64,000 nt of DNA from positions 63,213,501 through 63,277,500 of the forward strand of contig NC_088922.1 in the NCBI RefSeq assembly GCF_038396675.1, read 5' to 3'. Shown here piece after piece: positions 11,026-22,139 of this stretch (its first letter is position 1; the number at the start of each line of letters is the position of its first letter). Origin of the DNA: Hydra vulgaris. Taxonomy: Eukaryota > Cnidaria > Hydrozoa > Anthoathecata > Hydridae. A program made the translations under genes and the position numbers. A model generated the notes under the pieces. That model had not been told where the DNA came from. It did not search any database and saw only the letters and a program-made list of their open reading frames with translations.

Positions 11026-12363
11026 ATGAATTCTGAACAAGATTGGTACCAACTAAATCCTATACAGTCAAGTTCTAATTTGGTTATGCATAGCGAGCCA
11101 AAATTAACTTCTTTAATAACTTTTGCTTTTAAAGATGAAGCTGCAGTTTCACGCAGCAGTAGAGTTGAAACCGTTGCAGACCGTAAAAAAGAAATCGTGT
11201 TGAGCAAAGCAAATTTATTTATTAAAAAACCACCCGAGCAAAATAAAAGTTTAGTTGAATCTTATGTTCTGGAAAGTTCTCGTCAAAAACTAGTTATAGA
11301 TTTATGCGAAGAAAAAATATTGGTTCAAGAAGAATATATATTTCAACTTGAACTAAAAATTAAAAAACTTGAATCAGAAATGCGGATTCTAAAGAAGTTA
11401 TATATGGATAAAAAACATGACTTCTATGAAAAAATCCAACCTCGTTTATCATTACCTTCTGAAAATTTATTAAAGGATTATGCAAGTAATGTTAAAATTT
11501 TTAAAGATTTAACCGAGAATAGAAGTTTGACTAATATTCGTACTGAGAATACCTATATCGTTGAAGATCCTTTAGAAAATAATAAAACCATTACTGCATT
11601 ACACAACAATTCTACAGAGAAATATATCAAAAGTAAAAATATCACTAAAATCAATTTGGATAATTTTGATATAAATAAAAATAAAATAGAAAATATAAAA
11701 ACGACTAAGTATCAAACAGAGAGTGTTGATAAATATCAAACAGAGAGCGTTAATAAATATCAAGCAGAGAATGTTGACAAAACTAAAGATTATACCGAGA
11801 ACATTTATATTACTGAAGCTCATGCGGAAAATACAATTGGAAATATACTTCATAAAGGTATTATCAATATCGCTGAAAATCATGTAGACAATGCCGATTT
11901 ATCAAGAGGTCATATGGAGAACATTAGCATTATAAAAGTGGCAAACTTTTTGTTTAAATCAGAAATTAGCCCTGAAACTGAAATCAAAAAGAACGAAAAT
12001 GGTTATAATTACATAAAAAGAAACATACAAAATGACTTTATAAACTTTGAAAAAAATTTGTTAGCTCATTTATCAAAAGATTTGCAGGTGAAAGTTGATA
12101 ATGAGTTCTTGAAATTGAGTTTGAAATTGACTAAATCATTTATGGATTCAAAGTTGCCAAAAAAAACTGTCCAAAATACTGAAATAATAAACAATTCATC
12201 CAGCGATGTAAAATACGGAATTCAAAATAAACTCAAATCATCTGAAATAATTGACGTTCGACGTAAATATTTATTTGATATTGAGTTGAATGCAATCAAA
12301 ATGAACTTAGAGCTTAGCAAAGTTGAAAGCTTAGTAAATCATATGACTTCACAGGTGGTTTAA
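11026..12363 (+). CDS. Intronless 445-residue orphan protein with coiled coil and short repeats
   Basis: A single uninterrupted frame of 445 codons, exceptional in DNA this AT-rich. Residues about 80-130 form a probable coiled coil (EEYIFQLELKIKKLESEMRI). Residues about 160-300 are Asn/Lys/Glu/Thr-rich, with repeated short units (KYQTESVDKYQTESVNKY, then TENIYITEAHAEN). The C-terminal third is again helical (FEKNLLAHLSKDLQVKVDNE). No signal peptide, membrane segment or known domain is visible. An AATAAA overlaps the stop region at 12363-12368. The product may be lineage-restricted, structural or cytoskeletal, but this is not shown. Both neighbours are transposon debris, so an origin in an unrecognised element is possible. 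Confidence 0.7.
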   Translation: MNSEQDWYQLNPIQSSSNLVMHSEPKLTSLITFAFKDEAAVSRSSRVETVADRKKEIVLSKANLFIKKPPEQNKSLVESYVLESSRQKLVIDLCEEKILVQEEYIFQLELKIKKLESEMRILKKLYMDKKHDFYEKIQPRLSLPSENLLKDYASNVKIFKDLTENRSLTNIRTENTYIVEDPLENNKTITALHNNSTEKYIKSKNITKINLDNFDINKNKIENIKTTKYQTESVDKYQTESVNKYQAENVDKTKDYTENIYITEAHAENTIGNILHKGIINIAENHVDNADLSRGHMENISIIKVANFLFKSEISPETEIKKNENGYNYIKRNIQNDFINFEKNLLAHLSKDLQVKVDNEFLKLSLKLTKSFMDSKLPKKTVQNTEIINNSSSDVKYGIQNKLKSSEIIDVRRKYLFDIELNAIKMNLELSKVESLVNHMTSQVV

Positions 12364-12623
12364 ATAAAATATTATTTATTTTTATTGTTTAAACAGCAAC
12401 AAAACTTTAAAATACGTTTTTTTTTAAAAATAAAAAATTCATTTTTATGGAGTTTTACTCAAGCTCTTGTCACTTATTTTTTACATAAATAAAGTAGTTA
12501 TTAAAATTGTGAAAATTTTAAATAAAAATGTGAAACTGCGATAATCGAGCGGAATTCTTAAAATTATTATCATAAAGATTGTTGCAATAATTTGAGTTAT
12601 AAATATAGATATAACTTGAGGTA

Positions 12624-13640
12624 TCAGGGGCTGATCTAGGGTTTGCTGGTCTTTGAGATAGCTACCTTCCAGACATGGAAAAACTTCTCGGAGTACAAGC
12701 AAATATATCGCGCGTCAATCCTAAAGCATTTTCCATACCAAAGCGTTTTACTTGAATTTATTATTGAGAGATATAGCAAAATTATCAACCTAAACAATAC
12801 ATTTTTTTGGTGTTTTACAAAAGATTTACACGATGTTTGCAGCATTAACATTGCGTTGGGATATTCTAAAAAAATTACACGTTATAATTACACCTAAATT
12901 ATTGTCAGACACTAGGTAGGAACGCCGTCTTGATAGTGTAAAAGCTATACGATTTTAAGTTTGGCAATTTTGAGACACCCTGATTGAAATTGGCAACAAC
13001 ACATTTGAGAATAAACTGAAAGTTGAGGCTTTGTCTACAGTACGCAAAATAAACGAATTTGAATTTATAGCCAGTATTATTATTTGGTATGATATATTGT
13101 CCAAAAATAATATCGCTTGCAAAGTATTGCAAAACCAGAATATGCCAATCGATTTGGCCATAAAACATCTAAAAGGTGTTAACATATTCTTTGTTGAATA
13201 CAGAGCAGAAGGTTTTGCCAAAGCTATGATTGCAGCAACTGAACTTACCAAGAAATTGATATAAATCCTGATTTCAAATAATCATCCAGAGGAAAAACAC
13301 GGAAATTATTCGATTGTGAAGGAGAAGATGAATCGTCGGCTAATAACAATAAAGAACACTTCCGGATAAATTATTTTTTGCAAATAATAGATACTGTCTT
13401 AGTATCTTTTAAACCCAGACTTGAACGAGAATCATAGAAATCTTTATGGTTTTCCATACACGAATAATACTGATAATTTAGAAGATAAATATTTATTAAA
13501 ATGATGTCATGATCTACCTTTACATTTAGAAGGAGATATCGACGGAAATGAAATTTATAAAGAAATCAAAATGCAGGGGCGGATCCTGCATATTTTTGTC
13601 TTTGAGATATCTAACTTCCAGACATGGAGATAACTCTAAA
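12624..13640. repeat. Direct repeat (~55 bp) flanking the hAT fragment
   Basis: Segments at about 12627-12680 and 13575-13630 share AGGGGC.GATC, then GTCTTTGAGATA.CTA.CTTCCAGACATGGA. They bracket the hAT transposase remnant. They may be part of one duplicated ancestral sequence or two copies of an element end. Confidence 0.6.
12640..13440 (+). pseudogene. hAT transposase remnant (ZMYM1/TTF-type)
   Basis: The open segment 13031-13264 reads IASIIIWYDILSKNNIACK followed by IDLAIKHLKG and EYRAEGFAKAMIAA. This is the pattern of the region between the RW motif and the C-terminal dimerisation domain in ZMYM1-like hAT transposases. Just upstream, the expected T/TRWE..DSVKA region is present but shifted (about 12900-12950). 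Downstream the frame decays (about 13300-13440). An N-terminal piece is open at 12643-12897. Both termini of the element are lost. The fragment is inactive. Confidence 0.6.
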
Positions 13641-13863
13641 CATTTATATGTTTATACTTATGTCAAATAAAGATGCTTTGCAAAAAATTGCGGTTATTGG
13701 AGCCTGGGAACAAAAGCCCCAAACATGAGAGCAATAAGTTGATGAAATATTTTTTGTACTACTTTCATCTAGACTTATAACCATTTAGAAATTTTAAGTT
13801 TCATAGTATAATTTCTCAGCGTTCAAAAACAATGACCATATAGAATTTGCAACTTCTCAAATT

Positions 13864-13896
13864 GAGGGTAGGAGGGGGAGGGGGAGGGGGAAGGGG
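13864..13896 (+). other. G-quadruplex-capable G tract
   Basis: A run of G-blocks (GGGTAGGAGGGGG, then AGGGGGAGGGGG and AAGGGG) with single-base spacers, in otherwise AT-rich DNA. Four or more G3+ blocks satisfy the usual G4 pattern on the plus strand. Confidence 0.75.
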
Positions 13897-14823
13897 TGCA
13901 AAAATTGCGATCATCGATAAGCCAAGAAAGATTTTCATTTCTTGCTATTCAATCAATATAAAGTGAAATTGAAATAGAAATTTTGATGACGTTTTTAAAG
14001 ATTTTGCATGGAAGAAAGCATGACATAATATATAATATTATTGTATTGTATTACTATTTAATATACACATTATAAGACGTAAAATCGTCAGGTTATAATT
14101 ATTTTGTTCTAACTCACCATTTGTTTAAACTGAGATAAATCAAGTTAAAGTTTTTCCCTGCAATGCAGAAGAAGTGGTAATACATTTTTCATTTATGCAA
14201 ACGTTTTTCAACACTTTGCTATATAATAAAAATAAATTACTTGCTCAAACTGCTATAACGGCCCCAAAATAGCACACATTAAAATTTTGAATTTAAAGCT
14301 TGCGTTACTACTATTTTGTTTTATGACCATTTTTTAGTGAATACGAAAATGTAATACAAGAAATTACTTTTAAATTAGAGATTTAAAAGCAAATATAGAA
14401 ACATAAAACACTTAAAATACAAACTTGAATGGATATGGGTATTTAATAAACTTTCTCAAAACTTAGAAATAATTCTATTGACATTTTTTAAGAATGGGGA
14501 GTTTCAATTAAAACAAACTTAATTTTACCAAAACTTTATTATTTATAAAAAAATCACCTTTATCTAAAAAGATAAATTGAAAGTAGGCATGCAAGTTTTT
14601 AATACTAATAACATGAAAACTTTGTTCAAAGTCATTAAATAATTTTTGTTAAGTGTGAATAAATTTTGTTAAGTTTTTGTTAATGAACCTTACACAACAT
14701 AAAACTGAATGATACAAAGCATAACTAAAGTACATAAATCGGATAATTAAAATTTCATTTATTTCCAGATATAGAGCTGGAAAAAAAAACACTACTGAAA
14801 TAAGGTTTTATAGAAATAAACAT
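13897..14823. other. Intergenic AT-rich DNA, no gene seen
   Basis: No coding signal, TIR or tandem array was recognised. Confidence 0.5.
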
Positions 14824-14824
14824 C

Positions 14825-16260
14825 TACAGCTGGCATATATGGGTACATAGAATGTATTTTACTTTCTCACTAGAAATTTCAACATTATGTCGAAAACAAG
14901 ACGCCAATGGAATTGATGGCTCTTCAAGATTACTTCCTGATGCTTGTGTGTTTTTTGGCACAAACAGCCGTACCTCTTTATAAATATCTGTAAAACGAGT
15001 CTTGAAATACACATGGCCAGAAGCATTAAACGAATATACAAGTGTTTTGACATTAAAGTATGGAACCTTCTTGTAGTTCATAAGACCGGCAATTTTGAAA
15101 AAATTTTTAATGTCACTTTTTTACATTTGGTAAACAAAAAATGGTTTACGCAAGTTAACATTCAAAATTGCCTTTGCCAACCCAAGAAGACTAAATATTT
15201 ATGCTGAATGTAATGATTTCTAAATCTGATTATGTATATTACCACATTCCTATATGGAGCTATGCCCAGACTCACAATACTTTTGCTCAATGATTTCAAT
15301 ATTTGGATGATCAATAAGAAACTCACGCAATATTGCTGACTTATGACTGTTTCTATTCTGTGGAACACAAAAATCAAACCAAAGTATGAACTTGTTAATA
15401 TAAGGAAAGTCCTTGTAAACCTTATTTAGCATTTATACCATAGCAATAGCAATATCTTTACCAGAACGACCAGGCATACCTTCATGCCATAACATGCAAT
15501 ATGCTTTTTTGTTCAGTAAAGAATGACCTGCCAAATTATAACAGCGGAGTTTGCTTTTATAAAAGAAGTTCCCAACATTAGTTTTTGGCAAACGCAAGAC
15601 ATTTCGAAGGTCAATACATACTTCTGGTCGGGTAATTCAACTTGTGATATTTATCTCTCCATATTTTGGTTTCAATTTTCAATGCAATATGCTTGTTGTT
15701 ATACTTTTGGATTCGCTCTTCATTTGCATTTTCAATAATGCAAAATTGGTATCACATAGATCTTTTATCGGCTTCTGAAATGCAATATTAAATTTGGTAT
15801 TAAAAACATTGCAATACACACATTCCTTTGCTGGTAAAATTTCACATTGAGTACAATATATTAAATACAACTCATAAAGCTTCCTCAAATTTAACGACCC
15901 ATCAAAGTATCGTTTGCAGGAAATGCTTCGACAATAATGTGACTCAACTCGTGGAAACAAGTTGATATGGTTTTCTATACTCTGTTTGGTAAGTTCAAGA
16001 ACTTTTTTTTTACAACGTTTTCCTTATTTCGTTGGGGTAGAAATACCAGTTTCAAGTTTATTCTCATAATTGTACGATACCTGCCTGCAGCTGATGTCTA
16101 ATGTAGATAAATAAAACTCCTTACATACACGATGCTTGACATCATCAACAAAGAAGTTGCAAGAATAATATATTTCCTTCTTGAATTGTTTCCTTTATTT
16201 GTCTGAGTTCTTTTTTTATCTAATCGTTCAGTATTTTTACTAATGAAGCGTTACTTTTCA
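14825..16260 (-). pseudogene. Broken DDE-like gene of an uncharacterised invertebrate family
   Basis: Reading from about 16260 downward gives one protein interrupted by several stops. Its order is FKKEIYYSCNFFVDDVKH, then FPRVESHYCR (15960), CIDLRNVLRLPKTNVGNFFY (about 15600), LWHEGMPGRSGKD, WFDFCVPQNRNS (about 15360), IIEQKYCESGHSSI (ends 15250) and a C-terminal MNYKKVPYFNV block (15081-14825). The two aspartate motifs (C-I-D-L and W-F-D-x-C-x-x-Q-N-R-N) followed by a G-H-S motif suggest an RNase H-like nuclease core, often seen in uncharacterised proteins carried by invertebrate DNA elements. At least four in-frame stops make it inactive. Assignment to a named superfamily is not possible from sequence inspection alone. 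Confidence 0.6.
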
Positions 16261-16289
16261 ATATGAGACATTCACCACAGTCCATTTAA

Positions 16290-16313
16290 TTTTTTTTTTT
16301 TTTTTTTTTTTTT
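16290..16313. repeat. T-run (poly-A on minus strand)
   Basis: A 23-24-base T homopolymer. It could be the A-tail of a minus-strand retroposed sequence lying at higher coordinates (16314 onward). Confidence 0.7.
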
Positions 16314-17949
16314 AGCTTACATTATTTACATGTCGTGATTTACAAGTAATATAAACATATAAACTTGGAATCTGGAAGAAGATCATATCGATCTTGTCGC
16401 CAGAACCATATAAAAATTACAGTATAAATATAATATAAATATATACAAGTAGTTTATAACAAAATAACAATCCAAAACATTTGAAATGATAAATGGTTAA
16501 AACAATATCTCAAAATATTTCAATTATTATCCATTGAAAAAATGATATCCTTTAACTTGTTTTTAAAAACAGAAAAAAAGATTTTAGTTTTACCACCGTG
16601 TGGAGGTAATCGCTGTTGACTAGCAATTAAAGGATGTCTTGGAACATTTGGAATTGTTATATTAGCATTTTATTATTATATTAGAATTTGATATTAGCAT
16701 GTCGTGGAAAATCTGAAAAAAACAAAAAAAGTTAAACAATGCAAATAAGTAATAAAAAACAATTTATTCAATATACGAAACAAGTTATTATACACTTTGA
16801 ACCCAGTTACGTATAAATTATATTATTACAAATAAATTATGTATGTATATATACAACACAAACTCAACAGTATTCCTGAAGTTTTAACAAGATGATAATA
16901 CATGTCCTAATAAAAAAATGTGCTGACTGTGCATTGTTTTTTAATAACTAAGAAAAGGTGATTAGCAAATATTAGAGAATAAATAAGAAAATACCTGTAT
17001 TTTTGTTTATTTCTTCAAGACAAACTATTTTCCTCCGCCATTTTAATACTAAATAAACTCTTAAGGGATTAATTTATGTGAATAGAACTCATTTTGAATG
17101 GTTGGTGGAAACACAACAAAATAACATTTATAACTAATGCTATTTTGGACATAGAGCAATCGGTTACACCTGATTTGAAATTATTATTTTATTTGAGAAG
17201 TAGTACAGGTAAAAAGAAAAATTATTAAAAGAAAACTTTAAAAACTCATTTTTTTTTAAATTTGGACATAGAACAAAATAATTCTAACCTGAAGATATGT
17301 AACAGCATTTTTTTATTTGGTAATAAATAATTCTTTGTCGTAAAATTTAAGTGTAAGATTTGAATGAGTATTTAGGCCCGGAAATATTTTTGAACCCGAC
17401 CCCGCAAAAGTTTGCCCCGATCCTAAAAAAACCGAGACAAGACATCAAGAGGTGCAAAAAATGTGTCGCAGAGTTTGGAAGAAGCATTGCTAACTCGAAT
17501 AACATGTGGTACTAATGTGAAGCTTTCGCGAAATATTAGTGTTTAAAACCTTATTTGCAATAAAGTTTTAAACACTTAGTGTTTTTAAATATGCGCAAAT
17601 TATCTTTTTAAGAAAAGCTCTTAACGGTTCTTTTTTTTGTTCGTCGTAAAACAAAATGTTACAACTTTTCATAACACGATTTTGAAGTCCCTTGCCATAA
17701 AGAAAACAACATATGTACGCAGCTTTTTTGTACAATTTTTTTTAGTGATTCCAAGTTATTTCAGTGATTTCAAACCGACTCTTAATTAAGACATGATCAC
17801 CGACCAAAGTGAGGGCAATAAGTTACTTAATTATATATTTTATTACTTTAAATTAAATTTGTATTTATCGACAACTTTCAAATTAAATCAAATATATTAG
17901 TTTTGGAACGTTATGAACGCAAAAAGTTTGTAACCTTTTTTATGCCAAG
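16314..17949. other. Mostly non-coding; possible retroelement 3' end on minus strand
   Basis: On the minus strand about 16560-16680 stays open and reads PRHPLIASQQRLPPHGGK followed by a Lys-rich helix, just before the T-run at 16290. This arrangement would fit a LINE 3' end, but the protein piece is not firmly recognised. The rest (16700-17949) is AT-rich with a short GC-richer stretch at about 17375-17460 and shows no gene. Confidence 0.35.
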
Positions 17950-20690
17950 CATATCTAAGATGTGATACAAAAATTGCATAGTATATATTAAGTAGAGTTT
18001 CATAATTGACATAGTGGCGAATTTTGACTAGCATAATATTTGATCTACACAATTTTACTGCTAAGTTTTTAAGATGAGAGGAGAAGGATAGATCTGAGTC
18101 AATTTGGATTCCAAGATATTTTAATGAAACTAGGGGAAAGATTTATTGGCCTCTAAGTCTAAAGTTTAGATTTTTATACATTTTAGATTGACTTGATTTG
18201 AAAACAATGAGTTCAGTTTTGTTGCTATTAAAAATTGAAGAAAGTTGGATAAATTATAATTAATATGTTTGTTAATTTTTTTTAAATAATTTGTTGTTAT
18301 GAGTAATTTGGTGTCGTCAGTAAAATGGTAAGCTGTTGAAAGTTTTAGACAAATACCAAGGTCATTAAATATAATAAGAAAAAACAATGGTCCTAAAACA
18401 GAACCTTGGGTATCTTTGTGGAGAATTTTATTGGAAAAGATTTGGCATCATTGATGGAGACAAATTGCGATCTATTAAAAAGGTATGATGAAAACCATCG
18501 GAGAGTATAACCTCGAACACCGTAGTGTTCCAATTTACTTAAGAGGATAGAGTGATCAACAGAATCAAAGACATCCTCTAAGTCAAGAAACACTCCATAT
18601 GCAAAAAGTTTATTATCAAGAGCATTTCAAATAAATTCAGTTATGTGCATGAGTTGTATAGTGTTTGTTACGAAATCCATACTGATGTTTGTAGAGATAT
18701 TGGTTTTTGTCAAGAAAAATATAAAGTCAATTGTAAATGACTTTTTAAATATTTTACTAATGTTAGATAGAAGAGAAATTGGTCAATAATTTGTGTGGTC
18801 TATTAGAGAACCCTTTTTATGGATAGAAATGACTTTGGCTATCTTAAAAACTTCTGGAAAAAATCTTTATTAAAAGAATTATTCAATATGGAACCGAGAA
18901 ACTTGCAAATAACATGAGAAGTAAGTTGAAAAAGGTGTGTGGGGATACTATTTAGTTCTAATTTTTTACCATTTGGAAACTATTTTTTATTAAATCGGAA
19001 ACTTTGTTTTCAGTCACTGGATTAAGAAAGAAAGAATTAGAATTCGCATTTTTAAACAGTTAGAGAAGATACTTTTAGAAGAAATCATTTTACTTTTGGG
19101 TGGGTGTTGTATTTTTCATAGTGTTTGTTAAAAATGTTAGCAACAGCCATACTGTCTGAGATAGTGTTACCATTAGACTATAGAATGTAAGATTTAATTG
19201 GTGTAGAGGGTTTGGTGTAAATAACTTCTTTTATTCCTTTCCATGTATTTTTTGTATTTTTAATTTTTTGTTAAAGAAGGAGATGTAGTATGACTTTTTG
19301 GAAATTCTTATAAATTGCTAATTTTATTTCTGTACAATTTAAATTTATTGAATAGTTGAGATTTTTCGATTTCATATACTTTATGTAGAGGTTATTTTTC
19401 ATTGCAATTGACTTCAGAACTCCATTTGTGATCCAAAGTTTAGATTTGAGTTTATTTTGGTTTTTAGTCAGTTTTTTGTACGGGGCATGACAACAAGAAT
19501 TGCGTTGAATGTTTTCAAAAAGAAGTTCATTGACTCATTGACATTATTACCATTTTTTATATAAAACTTCCAGTCAATATTAGAAATATCCTGAATAAAT
19601 CCATTATCCGTGAAGTTCTTAAATGATCGTTTAGTTGTTATGAACTTTTTGTTTTTGAAAGGAATATTAGAAATGCAAACAAACTGTGCCATGTAATCTG
19701 AAAATGATATTGTTAGTTTGCCAGAAATAAGATTAGGAATTTGAAAATTTAAAAAGATGTTATCAATAATTTTTTAGATTTACAGGTTACTCGCGTTGGT
19801 TGAGTTATTGTTGGGTAAAAAGAGTAAGAACAAAGTGAGTCAAGGTAATCAGAGATAATAAGGGATACGTTGTAGTTTAGTAAGTCCATGTTAAGGTCGC
19901 CCATTAGCATAACCTGTTTATTTTCAGAACTAATTTTTTTAAGAAAAAGGATGTCGGTAAATGCAGTCAATATGATATTTTTCAATTGTGATATTTTTCT
20001 TAAAAGGATTGATGATTTCAATAAAGATAGATTCTAGGTATTTTGGGGCTTATACTATAAGATCTCTTCTAACATTGCAGTTTAGATTGGATTGTAAGTA
20101 TAGAAGAGCGCCTCTTCTTTTAGCTTAGTAGAGCTTTGTTCAATGTTATAGCTATTTATACTTATGTTTTATTGGGTTCGTTAATGTACAATTTAGATTA
20201 TGAAATTCCAAATACTGTTGGAAGAATGGCAAGTGAAATTATGAGACTGCGAAGATCATCAATATAAAAGTGCAAAGAACCAATGTTTAGATGACGGTAC
20301 AATTCAGAATTTGATTTTAAAGTTTTATTAAGATCAAGAATATCGTAGTATTTGCAAGTGTTAGAGATTTTATTTATACCCTTAAACCAATTTTTTGAAT
20401 TCCATTGGACTTCTAAAGAATTTAAAGTTCTTGTGAGTCTGACATGATATAGTTAAGGAAAAGTCCGAAAGTGTGCTAAATGGCATATTCTTAATTATGC
20501 AGTCATTACAATACCAGACAGAAGAGTCTTTGACAAGAAGGTTATACGAAAGTTTGTTGATTAAATTGCATTTAGCATGAACCCAAGAAGAACAACAATC
20601 ACATAAAATATCTCTTTGATGATTGGTCACTGCTTTATTGCAAAACTTACAATGGCACTTAATTGCGATGTAAAAATACAAGTTAAAAAC
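17950..20690 (-). mobile_element. Degraded CR1-like LINE with PHD finger, endonuclease and reverse transcriptase
   Basis: On the minus strand, from high to low coordinates: a PHD-type zinc finger (20681-20382; C-x2-C...DCCSSWVHAKCN...WYCNDCI); an AP-endonuclease piece with MLMGDLNMDLLNY (20021-19749); a linker (19692-19468); and RT blocks with FLDLEDVFDSVDHSILLSKL (18593-18393) and HFTDDTKLL (about 18320), in which the catalytic Asp pair survives. PHD fingers ahead of the endonuclease are known in CR1-group LINEs. Many stops and frameshifts separate the blocks, so it is dead. The 5' end is near 20690. The 3' end is not defined. Confidence 0.85.
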
Positions 20691-21498
20691 AAAGCAATAG
20701 TATATAAAATCATTACTGATTTATACCAATAAATCAATAATAAATAAATATAGTATAATATAAAAATAAAAGGTATAATAATTAACTAGTAATCATAAAA
20801 CTATATAGTATTAAAAATTTTAAATAGTTAATTTAATAATAAATATTATAATAGAAGATAATATATGTTTAATAAATAGATAACATTAAAAGATACAACA
20901 ACTAAAAAAAAACATCAACAACAAGTTATTAACTATATTAACGAAAAACAATAATATAATACATAAAAAAAAATAATATAATAAAAGAAAATTCATAAAA
21001 AAATAATAATACAATTCAAGAAAATTATTAATAATAAAATTAGAAAGACAAAAAATTATAATATCTTTTTACAAATTAAATCGTTAAAAAGTAAGTATAA
21101 AACAACCAATGTTTTTATTCTTCGTTTGTAATTTTCTTTATTTTTCCTTCTTCATTTCTTCTTTTGTTTCTTTTTATTTGTTAACTTTTTTATTTTTTTT
21201 CTTATTATTGTTCTTTCATTGTTTTACGTAAGAGTTCTTTTTTTATTTTTTAGTTCGAAATTCTGTTTATCTTTTTGTCAATTTTTTCTGTTGATATAAT
21301 TGTTTGTTTTAAATTAATTCATTAGGATATTGACTTGATTATGATTTATTGGTGATGATTTATTGGTGACTTTTTTAAAAACAATATTTATCATTTAATT
21401 TGAGTTTAACTTTATTCTTTATCTTTACTTAAGCTTTTTTAACTGTTAAAAAAACTCGACCGCCATTTACGAAGAATCTAGATCCGTAATACGGATGT
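20691..21498. other. Very AT-rich spacer, no gene seen
   Basis: Low-complexity A/T sequence (ATAATA- and TTTTATTT-type runs) without coding signal, leading into the palindrome at 21499. Confidence 0.6.
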
Positions 21499-21601
21499 GA
21501 GTGGGATATGATCTAGATTCTTCGCAAATTGTTGCGAGTGGGATACGGAATCCGTATCCCACTCGCAACAATTTGCGAAGACTCTAGATCATATCCCACT
21601 C
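21499..21601. repeat. 103-bp palindrome, 51-bp arms, one mismatch
   Basis: The arms at 21499-21549 and 21551-21601 are reverse complements with one mismatch around a single central base. The arms themselves contain the GAGTGGGATA motif at both ends. Partial copies (CTAGATCCGTAATACGGATG) precede it at about 21478. It is richer in G+C than its flanks. The ORF crossing it at 21529-21726 is a by-product. Confidence 0.92.
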
Positions 21602-22139
21602 AATACGATTTTATTTTTCTCAGTAATTTGCCGAACAATATAGATCACAGGCCATCAAACTGTATCGAGCAGTTTCGTAGTACAGTTCTAACCGTTTTAC
21701 AAAATATTATGCGTTTTAAGGTATGATAAATTGATGGTTAAAATTTCTCAACTGGTAAATGCACAGTTTTTAAGATATAGCTCTTTTAAATTTTAAATTT
21801 TAATCTTATCGTGTGCTTCGATTCCATTACGCCATTTTTTTTTCTAGTCAATTTAATGTTTGTGTATTTTACAGAAGACCATAAACAAAGACATAAAATT
21901 TGAAAACTATTAAAAGTTGTGTTCCATTATGCGCTTGGGCTTAGAAGAGTACAGACACGTTTTAAGAGGTTTATATTTTAAAGAAGTTTTAAAAATGTTA
22001 CGCTAAAATAGCGCCGAGAGAAATTGGTGAGCTTTTTTTGTTTCTGAATGATAATAGAATCTCGCAGAAAACTACATTATTAATGTGAAAGAAATCTGCT
22101 CCCATCCTAAAGATGTAATTATTAAAGAATTTTCAAAAC
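21602..22139. other. Spacer without recognised genes
   Basis: Nothing coding was recognised. It may include the 5'UTR of the LINE that follows. Confidence 0.4.
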
